Below are positions 53,635-63,013 of a DNA stretch of 64,000 nucleotides, in pieces; within the stretch, counting starts at the first letter, position 1, and each line of letters opens with the position of its first letter. The position numbers and the translations under genes were made by a program. The notes beneath the pieces are model-generated. The model ran no database searches. It was given only the letters and a program-made list of their open reading frames with translations, and had not been told where the DNA came from. This stretch comes from Streptomyces sp. NBC_00690. Lineage in GTDB: Bacteria; Actinomycetota; Actinomycetes; Streptomycetales; Streptomycetaceae. Where the stretch lies: contig NZ_CP109009.1 in NCBI RefSeq assembly GCF_036226685.1, positions 4,464,001 to 4,528,000 of the forward strand, given 5' to 3'.

Positions 53635-53982
53635 ATGAGACGAACACCGCTGCAACGCGAGCGCTGCGCCCGCCTTGCGGACTCTGCCGCCGCCATCCCT
53701 GACGGCCCGTCCGACGCCGGTAGAGCCGGGGTCGTGCTGTACGCCACCGGTCAGCCGTCCGCGCTGGTCGGTCTGCGGCTCTTCGCGCAGGCGCGCCGGT
53801 GGCCCGTGGTCGCCGAGGTCGTCGATCCTGCGCCGGGCGGGCTGTGGTCCAGCACCCTCCACCTCATCCGCTCGCAGCGGGTCGCGGGAGTCCTCTTTGA
53901 CGGACCCCTGGTGGACACGTCCTGGCTCGAAGACGCCTCGGCCTTCGCGGTCCGCCCCGCGGTCGAGACCGGAACGCTCTGA
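53635..53982 (+). CDS. Hypothetical soluble protein
   Basis: A 115-residue protein with good codon bias, not recognised. The core (AGVVLYATGQPSALVGLRLFAQARRWPVVAEVVDPAPGGLWSSTLHLIRSQRVAGVLFDGPLVDTS) alternates strands and helices, like a small Rossmann or resolvase-like N-terminal fold (compare YARQS-type VxYxR followed by RGW.V..E). It has no visible active-site serine. ATG 53635 has no ribosome site and may be leaderless. It converges on the CorA gene. Confidence 0.6.
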   Translation: MRRTPLQRERCARLADSAAAIPDGPSDAGRAGVVLYATGQPSALVGLRLFAQARRWPVVAEVVDPAPGGLWSSTLHLIRSQRVAGVLFDGPLVDTSWLEDASAFAVRPAVETGTL

Positions 53983-54021
53983 TCGCTGCTTCCGGCCATC
54001 CCGCCCCGGCCACCGGCGGGT

Positions 54022-55140
54022 TCAGAGCCAGCCGTTGCGGCGGAAGCTGCGGTGGATGGTCACACAGGCGGTCGCCATCACGGTGAGCACCAGGGGATAG
54101 CCATAGGTCCAGCGCAGTTCCGGCATGTGCTCGAAGTTCATCCCGTACATCCCGCACACCATGGTCGGGACGGCGACTATCGCCGCCCATGCCGTGATCT
54201 TCCGCATGTCCTCGTTCTGGGCGACCGTCACCTGTGCGAGGTGGGCTTGGAGGATCGAGTCGAGGAGCGCGTCGAAGGAGGCGAGTTGTTCGCTTAGTCG
54301 GGTCAGGTGGTCGACGACGTCCCGGAAGTACGGCTGCATGGCGGGGCCGGCCGGGGCGAGCGGTGTGGTGGCCAGGGCCCGGATGGGCCGCTCCAGCGGA
54401 CCTGCGGACCGCTTGAGTTCGAGTAGTTCCCGTTTGAGCTGGTAGATGCGGCCGGCGTCATGGCGGCCTGCCTGCTCGCTGAAGACTGCGGTCTCCACTT
54501 CGTCCACGTCGTGCTGTACGGCGTCGGCGGCGGCGAGGTAGTCGTCCACGATCTGGTCGGCGATGGCGTGCAGTACGGCGGCCGGGCCCTTGGCCAGCTG
54601 TTCTGGCCTGGCCTCCAGTGACTCTCGGAGCGGGCCGAGGGAGCCGTGTCCGCCGTGTCGGACGGTGAGGACGAAGTCGGAGCCGATGAAGACCATCAGG
54701 TCTCCGGTGTCCACCACTTCCCCGCCCGACGGGGACTGGGGGTCGGCGATGTAGCGGCAGGTCCGGAACACCGCGACGAGCGTGTCCCCGTGGGGCTGGC
54801 CGCGCACGGGCTCGTAGCGCTGGAGACCCGGTCGCTGCTGGGCCAGCGCCGCGTCCTCCACGGCCAGCGGGTGGAGTCCGAACATCTCGGCGAAGACGGC
54901 CAACTCCAGCGCGGTCGGCTCGTGCAGTCCGAACCAGACGAAGCCCCGCCCGTCCGAGCGCCGCACCTGTCGAAGGGCATTCTGGGCGTCGCCGTCGCAG
55001 GGCTGCCGCACACCGTCCTCGTACACCACGCAGTTGACGACCGTGCTGCCGAGAGGTGAGCGCGCCGGGTGGCTGAGATCGACGGTGGCGCGACGGTAGG
55101 TGCGGCTTATCACTCGGCGCAGCTTGCGCATCATCGGCAC
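54022..55140 (-). CDS. corA: CorA-family magnesium/cobalt transport protein
   Basis: A 372-residue channel subunit. The cytoplasmic N-terminal domain includes VVNCVVYEDGVRQPCDGD and FGLHPLAVEDALAQ-type text. A long helical stalk follows, and the signature YGMNFEHMPEL (GMN at 333-335) closes the first of two C-terminal membrane helices. The tail SFRRNGWL is basic as usual. GTG 55140 was chosen because AAGGAG lies 7 nt upstream; two ATGs follow at codons 3 and 4. Monocistronic by appearance. Confidence 0.93.
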   Translation of the reverse strand: MPMMRKLRRVISRTYRRATVDLSHPARSPLGSTVVNCVVYEDGVRQPCDGDAQNALRQVRRSDGRGFVWFGLHEPTALELAVFAEMFGLHPLAVEDAALAQQRPGLQRYEPVRGQPHGDTLVAVFRTCRYIADPQSPSGGEVVDTGDLMVFIGSDFVLTVRHGGHGSLGPLRESLEARPEQLAKGPAAVLHAIADQIVDDYLAAADAVQHDVDEVETAVFSEQAGRHDAGRIYQLKRELLELKRSAGPLERPIRALATTPLAPAGPAMQPYFRDVVDHLTRLSEQLASFDALLDSILQAHLAQVTVAQNEDMRKITAWAAIVAVPTMVCGMYGMNFEHMPELRWTYGYPLVLTVMATACVTIHRSFRRNGWL

Positions 55141-55482
55141 GGTGGAGCTCCTTCGGACGGCCGGGCGTCAGTGTGCCATCGGACCGGTACTGGAAGGCAG
55201 AGTTCCGCAGGCCAGGACGGTACGGCAGGGGTTCGAGGGGTTGCGGGAGGCGAAAGGGGCGACCGGGCTGCCGAGCTTGGCGGGCATTCGATGGCCGAGT
55301 CATGGTTCCCTACGCCCATCACGGCCATGGTGGCCTGAAGGCAGCCGCCTCAGCTGGCTTATGTGTACCCCTCAAGAGACATTTATGGGATCATCGCAAG
55401 GATTCACCACACGCGTCACACAGGCCCCTGTTACGGATAGGCCCCGGCGCGCCCATGCCATTCGCCGGTCCGGGGGGACGTT
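55141..55482. other. Divergent promoter region between corA and the cysteine-module gene
   Basis: About 340 bp have no credible gene. An AT-rich segment (GCTTATGTGTACCCCTCAAGAGACATTTATGGGATC) near 55356-55395 is the least GC-rich part and a likely promoter zone. No strong palindrome was found. Confidence 0.5.
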
Positions 55483-58400
55483 GTGCCATACCACCCTTCT
55501 ACGGCTGTGAGATTGCTGAAATCCGCGTCGTATGTCGCAGCACTGCTGACCCTGTCGGTGCTGTTGTCCATGGTGGTGCCCGGAGTGGTCGATTGGGTGC
55601 CCGAGAAGGGAAAGGCGGCTCCGCGACAGGAGTCGACGGACCGCACGGTCAACGACTCCAAGAACGCCGCCGCGAGCGCGTCCGTGGGTGCCGCACAGGT
55701 GGACCCGCGCCCGCCCCGGGAGGCGGCGGCGGAACCCGCCCCCGCGGACATCGCCGAGTGCACGGCGCTTCCGCTGTCCGCCTTCGGTGACGCCGGCCAC
55801 GCCGCCGGCCGGGCCAGCGTCCCCGGCGACGGCAGCGTCTGTTACACCGTCACCGCCGAGCGCCCCGGACTCCACCGCATCCTCCTGGACCGCCACCGCG
55901 GCGACTCCCACGCACTCGTCTTCGACGGCGCCCGCCAGCTCGACTGCTACGACGCTGCCGGTGGCGCCGGCTGGTGCGCCCTGCCCCGCGCTGGCGTCTT
56001 CACCGTGAAGGTCGTCAACTACGGCTCGGCCCGCAGCCGGACCGCCCTCGCCGCGATCTCCCTCGCCGACACCACCGGCTGTCGCACACAGACGGGCACC
56101 TCCTGGACGACCCCCGCGGTCACGGGCTCCCTGGACAGCGCACTGGAACTCCTGTGCCAGCCGTTCCGGGCCCGACCGGGTGACCGGGTCGTCGTCGACT
56201 TCTCCGCCGACCAGTGGATCACCGACCGCTCCGGCGCCCGGATCTGCCCGCGCACCAACGCCGACGGCAGCGACGGATGCGTCCTGCCCGGTGACGGCCC
56301 CTACCGGGTGATCGCTCGGATCAAGCATTCCGAAGCCGGCTTCCCCGCCGCGTACGCCTTGAGCATCCGACGGCTGTCCGACCCCTCGGGCTGTGGATAC
56401 GCCCCGCTGAACGCCTATGACTCGCCGCCCGCAGCGGCCACCGCGAGCGGCTGCAAGATCTTCTCCGCTCCCACCGCCGGCAGCTTTGAGATCCATCAGG
56501 TGTCAGCCGCGGGCGTACGGTCCGGAGTGAAGGTCTACGACCGGACCGGCAGGACCGTCTGCAAGCCGTGGGGCCAGTGCCAGTTGCCCGACTCGGCCGA
56601 CTACACCCTCGTCACCGATCAGGCAACGCTCGTCTACGACCGCACCGCCAGCGACGGCTGTCGGCCCGCGGTGCTCGGCGGCCAGCTCGGCGACTTCGGG
56701 GCCGCGGGGGAGACCGACTGTCTGATCCTGCCGGAGCCGGCCGGAGCCCGGTTGGCCGCACTGGGCAACCGCGGTGCGGTCAAGGTCGACCCCAAGGCCG
56801 TCGTCCTCGACGCGGACGGCACCCAGCGGTGCGACTGGGCCACGTTGAACGAGGGCACCTGCGGGCTGACCGGCAAGGCCCCGCACCGGATGCTGATCAC
56901 CGCGGGGCAGTCGAACCAGCCCACCGGTGCCTATGCGATGGCGCTCTACCGCACCGACACGGCCGAGGGCTGCACCACGGTTCCCGCCGGTGACTTCACC
57001 GCCACCACGGCCGCCGCCCACCTGACCACCGGTGACGGCGTGTTCTCGCACTGTCTGACAATCCCCGCCGGCGATCACAGCGTGATGGAGAACCTCCAAC
57101 TGCACACGGCGGCGGGTACGAGCAATGCCGTCGTCACGGTGGTCGACCCGACGGGTACCAAGGTCTGCACGCTGCGGCCCGTCCAGTACGCGCACACCAC
57201 CTGCGGTTTCACTCCCGGCGCCGCCTACACGGTGATCTTCTCGGCCGAGGACACCGACGGCTCGTACACCCTCACCCGTCGCGATGTCACCGCCACGGCC
57301 AAGGGCTGCATCCCCAACCCGGCGACTGTCGTGGGCGGCCCGTCCGTCACGGCAACGGCCGGCGCGGCGGGCACCCTCCAGTGCCGTCAGGTGACCACCG
57401 ACGACCCCAAGGACACGCTCTATCTGAACGCCCGCGACGAGCAGGCCACCGCCCACACCGTCGCCCATGGCGCGGACGGCGCTATCACCACCTGCGGCTA
57501 CCGCGCCCGGGCCTGCGCGGTCACCGGCTCCACCAGCTACCAGGTCATCGTCACCGTGCCGCAGGACCGGCCGGCGGCCCCCGACTACCGCTTCGACGCC
57601 CTGCGGATCGGCACGGCGGCCGGCCCGGCACCCGAATGTCTCCGGATCCCGAGCGTCAGCTACGGCTTCGGCGCCCTCACCGGAACCCTGACCGAGCAGA
57701 ACTCCGCCGTCTGTGCGGCGCTGCCCACCGGCACGAGCGACCAGTTCAACGCCACCGTCACGAGCGACACGGGGGTCGCCGAGCGTGGGCTGACCGTGGT
57801 GCCCAGGCTCTACGGCAGCGCGCTCGAAAACGGCTGCACCACCACCCGCACCGGCCGTTACCGCTGCGCCACCGACGAGCCCACCACCGCCCCGCTCCTG
57901 CCCACCACCCTGGTCATCGGGCTTCCCGAGCGGGCGTCGCAGACCTCCTACCGTGCCGCCTTCGACTGCCGCGCCAGCCTGTGCGGGAACGAGCCGCGCA
58001 CGGTCGGCACGATCGGCCCGGCCACCGCTGTCAGCGGCAGCGACACCGTCCTCACCCTCACCGGCACGGCACTGCACCAGCAGGACACGGTCCGCATCAA
58101 GCGCTCCGGGAAGACCATCGAGTCGACGCCGATCTCCGTCGCACCGGATCGCCGGTCGCTGACGGTGGCCCTCGATCTCGACGGTGCCGCACCGGGCACC
58201 TGGACCGCGAGTGTGATCACCCACTACGGCTGGGAGTTCGGCCGGGGCGCCTTCATCGTCACCCCGGGCGCAGCGCTGAAGAACACCAGGGCGCCCAGGA
58301 TCAGCGGCACCGTACGGGCAGGAGCCAAGGTCACCGCGGTCACCGGCGGTTGGACGCCCGTGGCCACGTCCCACCGCTACCAGTGGAAGGCGGACGGGCG

Positions 58401-58818
58401 CAGCATCTCCGGCGCCACCTCGTCCACCTACACCGTCCCGTCCTCGCTCGTCGGCAAGCAGCTCACGGTCAGCGTCACCGCCCGCCGCATCGGCCACCCG
58501 GACGGTTCGGCCACCAGTGCACCGACCACGGTCGCGCTGGGCAGTGCGCCGAAGGCCAGCAAGTCGCCGCGGATCACGGGGACGGCCGACGTCGGCCGCA
58601 CCCTGAAGGCGAAGCGTGGCACCTGGTCGCCGAAGCCGACGTCGTACGCCTACCAGTGGTACGCCGACGGCCGGGCGATCGTCGGGGCGACCGGGTCCAG
58701 CCTGAAGCTGAAGTCGGCACAGGGCGGCAAGAGGATCACGGTCAAGGTGACCGCCCAGCGCACCGGGCACCAGATCGGGTCGGCCACCAGTAAGGCGACG
58801 GACTCCGTCGACCGCTGA
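55483..58818 (+). CDS. Exported protein with seven tandem four-cysteine modules and C-terminal Ig-like repeats
   Basis: A 1111-residue protein not assignable to a named family. An N-terminal signal or anchor (about 10-36) is followed by a polar linker. Seven modules of 89-112 residues come next, each with four cysteines. These are C93/120/155/165, 200/225/255/266, 304/324/360/366, 393/413/450/460, 497/524/562/574, 609/634/671/678 and 719/744/785/795, then a last pair at 829/834. A TIG-like domain (about 838-925) and two Ig-like repeats (about 926-1020 and 1021-1111, each with YQWKADGR or YQWYADGR) end it. GTG 55483 has GGGGGGA upstream. Probably a large adhesive surface protein. Confidence 0.85.
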   Translation: MPYHPSTAVRLLKSASYVAALLTLSVLLSMVVPGVVDWVPEKGKAAPRQESTDRTVNDSKNAAASASVGAAQVDPRPPREAAAEPAPADIAECTALPLSAFGDAGHAAGRASVPGDGSVCYTVTAERPGLHRILLDRHRGDSHALVFDGARQLDCYDAAGGAGWCALPRAGVFTVKVVNYGSARSRTALAAISLADTTGCRTQTGTSWTTPAVTGSLDSALELLCQPFRARPGDRVVVDFSADQWITDRSGARICPRTNADGSDGCVLPGDGPYRVIARIKHSEAGFPAAYALSIRRLSDPSGCGYAPLNAYDSPPAAATASGCKIFSAPTAGSFEIHQVSAAGVRSGVKVYDRTGRTVCKPWGQCQLPDSADYTLVTDQATLVYDRTASDGCRPAVLGGQLGDFGAAGETDCLILPEPAGARLAALGNRGAVKVDPKAVVLDADGTQRCDWATLNEGTCGLTGKAPHRMLITAGQSNQPTGAYAMALYRTDTAEGCTTVPAGDFTATTAAAHLTTGDGVFSHCLTIPAGDHSVMENLQLHTAAGTSNAVVTVVDPTGTKVCTLRPVQYAHTTCGFTPGAAYTVIFSAEDTDGSYTLTRRDVTATAKGCIPNPATVVGGPSVTATAGAAGTLQCRQVTTDDPKDTLYLNARDEQATAHTVAHGADGAITTCGYRARACAVTGSTSYQVIVTVPQDRPAAPDYRFDALRIGTAAGPAPECLRIPSVSYGFGALTGTLTEQNSAVCAALPTGTSDQFNATVTSDTGVAERGLTVVPRLYGSALENGCTTTRTGRYRCATDEPTTAPLLPTTLVIGLPERASQTSYRAAFDCRASLCGNEPRTVGTIGPATAVSGSDTVLTLTGTALHQQDTVRIKRSGKTIESTPISVAPDRRSLTVALDLDGAAPGTWTASVITHYGWEFGRGAFIVTPGAALKNTRAPRISGTVRAGAKVTAVTGGWTPVATSHRYQWKADGRSISGATSSTYTVPSSLVGKQLTVSVTARRIGHPDGSATSAPTTVALGSAPKASKSPRITGTADVGRTLKAKRGTWSPKPTSYAYQWYADGRAIVGATGSSLKLKSAQGGKRITVKVTAQRTGHQIGSATSKATDSVDR

Positions 58819-58845
58819 AGCGCCGCACCGCCCGCCACCGGGCGC

Positions 58846-59172
58846 GTGGTGCCGGCGCCCGATCGCACCGGGTCGCCCTTCCGTGCCGCAACCGACGGCC
58901 CGGCGTACGCGGCCCTCGGTACGGCCATGGCCGAGGTGTACGGCCGGCCGATGTCCTTCCTCGGCCAGGGCGGCTCCATCCCGCTCTGCAACGTCCTCGC
59001 CGACGCCTATCCGCGCGCCGAGATCATCCTGATGGGGGTCGAGGAGCCGCAGTGCCTCATCCACGCCCCCAACGAGAGCGTCGACCCCACCGAGATCGAG
59101 CACATGGCCCAGGTCGAAGCGCTGTTCCTACGCCGTTTCAGCGCTGCTGCTTCTCCAACAACTGTGCGGTGA
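58846..59172 (+). pseudogene. Remnant of an M20-family peptidase (C-terminal fragment)
   Basis: About 108 codons read as the end of an M20 dipeptidase/carboxypeptidase. The segment AALGTAMAEVYGRPMSFLGQGGSIPLCNVLADAYPRAEIILMGVEEPQCLIHAPNESVDPTEIEHMAQVEALFLRRF corresponds to the last catalytic block and the closing helix of the family. The metal-binding N-terminal two thirds (about 350 residues) are missing, and no start codon or ribosome site suits it. Its 3' end runs 35 bp into the convergent channel gene. The frame is intact, so the deletion looks fairly recent or the piece is maintained. Not expected to be active. Confidence 0.7.
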
Positions 59173-60448
59173 TGAACCCCACCACCGCACACACCGCGAT
59201 CAACGGCATCTGGTTCGCCGCGTCCTTGCCCATCAGCAGCACGGCCAACACGGAACTGGTCACCGGCAGTCGGGTCACCACCGCGGACGCCGTCGCCATG
59301 CCGAGCGCCAGCCCGGGTGTCACCCCCAGCCCCGGCAACCCCGCGCAGGCCACCCCGATCGCCGCGCCGAGCAGCACCGAAGGGAAGATCGGTCCACCGC
59401 GCAGAGAACCCAGACTCACGCCCCAGGCAAGGCCCTTGCACACCACCAGAGCCACCAGCGCACCCACCGACCACCCATGGGGATCGGCGGCCAGCACACC
59501 GAGCGTCACCTGCCCCGACAGTGCGGCCTCCGCGGGCGAGCGGCCCGACACCAAGGCGTACACGGCGATGCACACCCCCACGGCCACCGCACACACCACC
59601 GTCCGCAGCGCGGTGTGCCGCTCGGTCCACCGCAGCGACACATAGCCGATGCGATGGGCGTACGTCACCACCACACCGATCAGCACCGCGACCGGCACCC
59701 CCCACAGGAAGTCACCGGCGTCCGGGCCCACATTCGGTGGTACGTCGGGCAGTTGCAACGCCCCGATGGACAGGCCCGTCCACTTCCCGAAACCGGTGAA
59801 TACCAACGCACCCACACCGCTGGCCAGCAGACACGGCAACAGCAACAACACCAGTTGGGGCCCGGCGAGCCCCGCCGCCTCCACCACCATCACCGCAGCG
59901 ACCAACGGACCGCCCAGGATGGTGGAGATCGCGGTCGTCGATCCCGTCGTCCCCAACACCAGTGCGGCCTTGGGGTCCTCGGCGCGCTTAGCCGACCGCA
60001 CGGCGAGCAGGGCGAGCCCACTGCCAAGTGCCATCAGCGGGGCCTCGGGACCCAGCACCACACCCAACGGCAGGGTCGCGAGGGCCGCCAACACCACACC
60101 GGGCAGCGCATCGGGCCCCAGTGGCGGCCCGCCGAGACCGTGCACCGGCTGATGCCCACCACGGCCCGGCAGCCGGGTCACGATCGGCGCGAGCAACAGC
60201 CCGGCGAGCAGCAGCGCGGGCAGCGACCACCACCACGGTGGCTCGTCGTACCCGACCGCATGGGGGAGGTCCTCCCAGATGGCGTGCTGGAGGGCGTGCT
60301 GCGCACTGACGAAGAAGAAGCAGGCCAGGGCGATGGGCGCCCCGATCAGAACGGACAGCAGCAGCAGTTTGAGATAGCCGCGGCTCCGGATGGTGTCCCG
60401 GAGCGTGGGCGCCTCGTCCGAGGCCGCCCCGGGCGCCGCCGTACTCAT
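59138..60448 (-). CDS. ClC-type chloride channel/antiporter family protein
   Basis: A 436-residue membrane protein of about ten or more helices. The ClC selectivity segments are altered. GRGGHQPVHG (95-104) takes the place of GSGIP, GPEAP (133-137) that of GREGP, and GGPIFPSVLLGAAIG that of GxFxP. Conserved helix text SLGSLRGGPIFP and VTRLPVTSSVLAVLLMG supports the family. The gating glutamate position is retained in GPEAP. There is no CBS domain. ATG 60448 is the first good start. Convergent with the M20 remnant. Confidence 0.82.
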   Translation of the reverse strand: MSTAAPGAASDEAPTLRDTIRSRGYLKLLLLSVLIGAPIALACFFFVSAQHALQHAIWEDLPHAVGYDEPPWWWSLPALLLAGLLLAPIVTRLPGRGGHQPVHGLGGPPLGPDALPGVVLAALATLPLGVVLGPEAPLMALGSGLALLAVRSAKRAEDPKAALVLGTTGSTTAISTILGGPLVAAVMVVEAAGLAGPQLVLLLLPCLLASGVGALVFTGFGKWTGLSIGALQLPDVPPNVGPDAGDFLWGVPVAVLIGVVVTYAHRIGYVSLRWTERHTALRTVVCAVAVGVCIAVYALVSGRSPAEAALSGQVTLGVLAADPHGWSVGALVALVVCKGLAWGVSLGSLRGGPIFPSVLLGAAIGVACAGLPGLGVTPGLALGMATASAVVTRLPVTSSVLAVLLMGKDAANQMPLIAVCAVVGFITAQLLEKQQR

Positions 60449-60764
60449 ACGACCCTCCGCCCGCTACTGCCTGCCGTACGGCTCCACGCGGTCGGGGTGC
60501 GCACTTCCTGGCGATCCATGAGCCCATGCAAAGGCAGGAGAAGGCGGGTGGTCCGCCTGGGCGCGCTGCATTCGGGTGGCTCCACCCGGACGGCGGTCCA
60601 CCGCTCGCCGCCACTCCACGCTTCGGGTTCGCTGACGGGACGGCGAGCGGGAGGCGTACGGCGATGGCGGACGGCAGCAGCGCACGGCCGGGGCGATGGA
60701 CGGTGGCGTACGGCGAACACGTGCGGCACGGCGGCCCGCCCGCCCCGGGCTGGGGCCCCCGGCC
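60449..60764. other. Intergenic region between channel and membrane-paralogue genes
   Basis: About 316 bp of divergent promoter space. Short plus-strand frames are Arg/Gly-rich and lack ribosome sites. No palindrome, hairpin or RNA gene was recognised. Confidence 0.5.
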
Positions 60765-62285
60765 ATGACCGGGGGCACCGAGCTGGAGCACCTGAGGGCC
60801 AGGGTCGCCGCCCTGGAGACCTCGGCGCCCGGGCCCGCCCACCACCGGGTCCGCTCGTTCTTCTCCGCGCTGCTCATCGTCATCGGCTGTGTCCTCGCCC
60901 CGCTGGGCGCCGTCGCCGCCTGGAGTTCCGACGAGGTCGGGAACACCGATCGCTACGTGGACACCGTCGCACCGCTCGCCTCGGACGCCGACGTACAGAA
61001 CGCGGTCGCCGATCGGGTCACCGACGCCGTAATGGAACACATCGACCTCAACTCCCTGCTGGAGGGCGTGGCTCCGGCCGATCGACCGCTGCTCACCAAG
61101 GCGCTCGGCAAGCTCGGTGACTCGCTGGAGAGCGCGCTGCGCAGCTTCGTCCACGACAAGTCGCAGGAGGTCGTCGCATCCGACACGTTCAAGACCGTCT
61201 GGGTCGACGCCAACCGCAAGGTCCATGACGCCGTGGACAAGGCCCTCACCGGCAGCGGTGGCGGCGCGGTCGAGCTCACGGACGACTCCGTACGGATCGA
61301 TCTGGGGCCGATCGTCGATGAGGTGAAGCAGCGCCTCGTATCGGACGGCCTGACGGTGGCCGGGCGGATTCCCGAGGTCAACGCCGAGTTCACGGTGTTC
61401 AAGTCGGAGGACATCGGCAAGGTCAAGACGGGGTTCCGGCTGCTCCAGATCGCCGGCTTCTGGCTGCCGGTGCTGGCCCTGCTGCTGGTGGTCGTGGGCG
61501 TACTGCTCGCGGTGCGCCGCCGTAGGGCACTGGTCGCCGCCGCGCTGGGGGTGGCCTTCGCACTGCTGCTGCTGGGCCTGGGTCTGACGGGCTTCCGAGC
61601 GGTCTATCTGGACGCCCTGCCGTCGGAGGTGTCCCAGCCCGCGGCCGGTTCGGTGTACGACGCGATGGTCCGCTATCTGCGGACCACGGTACGGATGGTG
61701 GTCACGCTCGGGATCGTGGTGGCCCTCGCGGCCTGGCTCACCGGCCCGGGGCGCTGGGCCGCCCTCGTACGGCAGGTGTGGCACAGCGGCCTCGGGGCGG
61801 TACGGACGACCATCGCCCGCGCGGGGCTGCACACGGGGCCGGTGGGGCCCTGGGTGCGCCGCTATCGACGCTGGATCGTCTGGGTGCTGGTGGCGGGGGC
61901 GGTACTGGCATACGTGCTGTGGAGCTATCCGACCGCGTGGGTGGTGGTGGGGCTGGCGCTGGCCTTGCTGTTCGCCCTGGCGGTGGTGGAACTGGTGGCG
62001 GGCGAGCCGGGGCCTGGAGGCGGCACGGTGGGCCGGTCGGGCCCCGAGGAGAGCCCTCCGTCAGGACCGGCTGACGGTGGGGCCACGGCCGGTGGGAGTC
62101 CACCGTCGGGAGCGTCATCGGGACGGTCATCCGGTGGGAGCGCGGCTGACACACGGACCGGTGGATCGGCCGGCACCGGGACCGCGCCCACGCCCCAGCG
62201 TCCCTCCCGGCCGCCGCACATCCCCCAGACCCCACCATCACCCGAACGGCCGAACACCGATGGCGGTGGGCCGGGCGCGGGCTGA
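60765..62285 (+). CDS. Hypothetical multi-pass membrane protein, paralogue of the 38.6-39.6 kb gene
   Basis: A 506-residue protein. It shares helix 1, an extracytoplasmic region (YVDTVAPLASDADVQNAVADRVTDAV, RIDLGPIVDEVKQRLVSDG) and the following helices (GFWLPVLALLLVVVGVLL, ALPSEVSQPAAGSVYDAMVRYLRTT) with the protein at 38562-39572. It adds two more helices (about 385-430) and a long Pro/Gly/Ser-rich tail of about 75 residues. A short coiled segment (LEHLRARVAALETS) opens the protein. No catalytic motif is visible. ATG 60765 is chosen; the ribosome site is weak. Confidence 0.75.
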   Translation: MTGGTELEHLRARVAALETSAPGPAHHRVRSFFSALLIVIGCVLAPLGAVAAWSSDEVGNTDRYVDTVAPLASDADVQNAVADRVTDAVMEHIDLNSLLEGVAPADRPLLTKALGKLGDSLESALRSFVHDKSQEVVASDTFKTVWVDANRKVHDAVDKALTGSGGGAVELTDDSVRIDLGPIVDEVKQRLVSDGLTVAGRIPEVNAEFTVFKSEDIGKVKTGFRLLQIAGFWLPVLALLLVVVGVLLAVRRRRALVAAALGVAFALLLLGLGLTGFRAVYLDALPSEVSQPAAGSVYDAMVRYLRTTVRMVVTLGIVVALAAWLTGPGRWAALVRQVWHSGLGAVRTTIARAGLHTGPVGPWVRRYRRWIVWVLVAGAVLAYVLWSYPTAWVVVGLALALLFALAVVELVAGEPGPGGGTVGRSGPEESPPSGPADGGATAGGSPPSGASSGRSSGGSAADTRTGGSAGTGTAPTPQRPSRPPHIPQTPPSPERPNTDGGGPGAG

Positions 62286-62345
62286 GGCTCGAATTCCCGT
62301 CCGCGATGGGCGCACGGGGCAAGGAAGCCAATGAAGGGACGTCCC

Positions 62346-62825
62346 ATGAGCAGTGCATCGCAGCCGACCGGGACACCACCGCCGAGATCCACCCCGACGA
62401 CCGGTCAGGGCTCCGGCTACGGGTCCCGTCACAACAGTGGCTGGGCGGTCGGAGGGGTCGTCTTCGCGGGCATCCTGATGATCTGCAATGGCGTGCTCGC
62501 CATCCTTCAGGGCATCTCCGCGATCGCCAAGGACGACGTGTACACCCGGGTCGGCGACTACGTCTACAAGATCAACCTCACTGGATGGGGTTGGATCCAC
62601 CTCGTGCTCGGCGTCTGTCTGCTGATCACCGGCTGGGGCGTGCTGTCGAACCAGTCCTGGGCGCGGTACACGGGCATCTTCTTCGCCTCGATCAGCCTGA
62701 TCGCGCAGTTCCTGTTCCTGCCCTATCTCCCGATCTGGGCAGTGATCATGATCGCGATCGATGTGTTCATCATCTGGGCCCTGGCCACGTACCACCCGGA
62801 TGAGAGTCGAGGGGATCTGATCTGA
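62346..62825 (+). CDS. DUF7144-family membrane protein
   Basis: A 159-residue protein. A polar Ser/Thr/Pro N-terminus is followed by four membrane helices, with the family core VVFAGILMICNGVLAILQGISAIAKDDVYTRVGDYVYKINLTGWGWIHLVLGVCLLITGWGVL and IWAVIMIAIDVFIIWALATY. Function unknown. ATG 62346 has AAGGGA upstream; ATG 62331, with AAGGAAG, would add five residues. A 14-bp hairpin ends it 13 bp after the stop. Confidence 0.88.
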   Translation: MSSASQPTGTPPPRSTPTTGQGSGYGSRHNSGWAVGGVVFAGILMICNGVLAILQGISAIAKDDVYTRVGDYVYKINLTGWGWIHLVLGVCLLITGWGVLSNQSWARYTGIFFASISLIAQFLFLPYLPIWAVIMIAIDVFIIWALATYHPDESRGDLI

Positions 62826-62837
62826 CGCAGGTTCCCC

Positions 62838-62870
62838 CGTGGGCCCGGTCCGTCCTGGACCGGGCCCACG
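62838..62870 (+). terminator. Terminator after the DUF7144 gene
   Basis: CGTGGGCCCGGTCC (62838-62851) pairs perfectly with GGACCGGGCCCACG (62857-62870), loop 5 nt. Confidence 0.9.
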
Positions 62871-63013
62871 AGTGCGTCCATCGCTCCGGTCGGCGGGTGT
62901 CGGTTGCGCTGCCAGGTGGTCGCTCTGCTCGCCCCGCCCGCAGACTGGGGAGCCCGTACACCCAGGCGCCGGGAGTGCTGGACGACCGGACCGAAGCGGC
63001 CGAGGAGCGGCAC

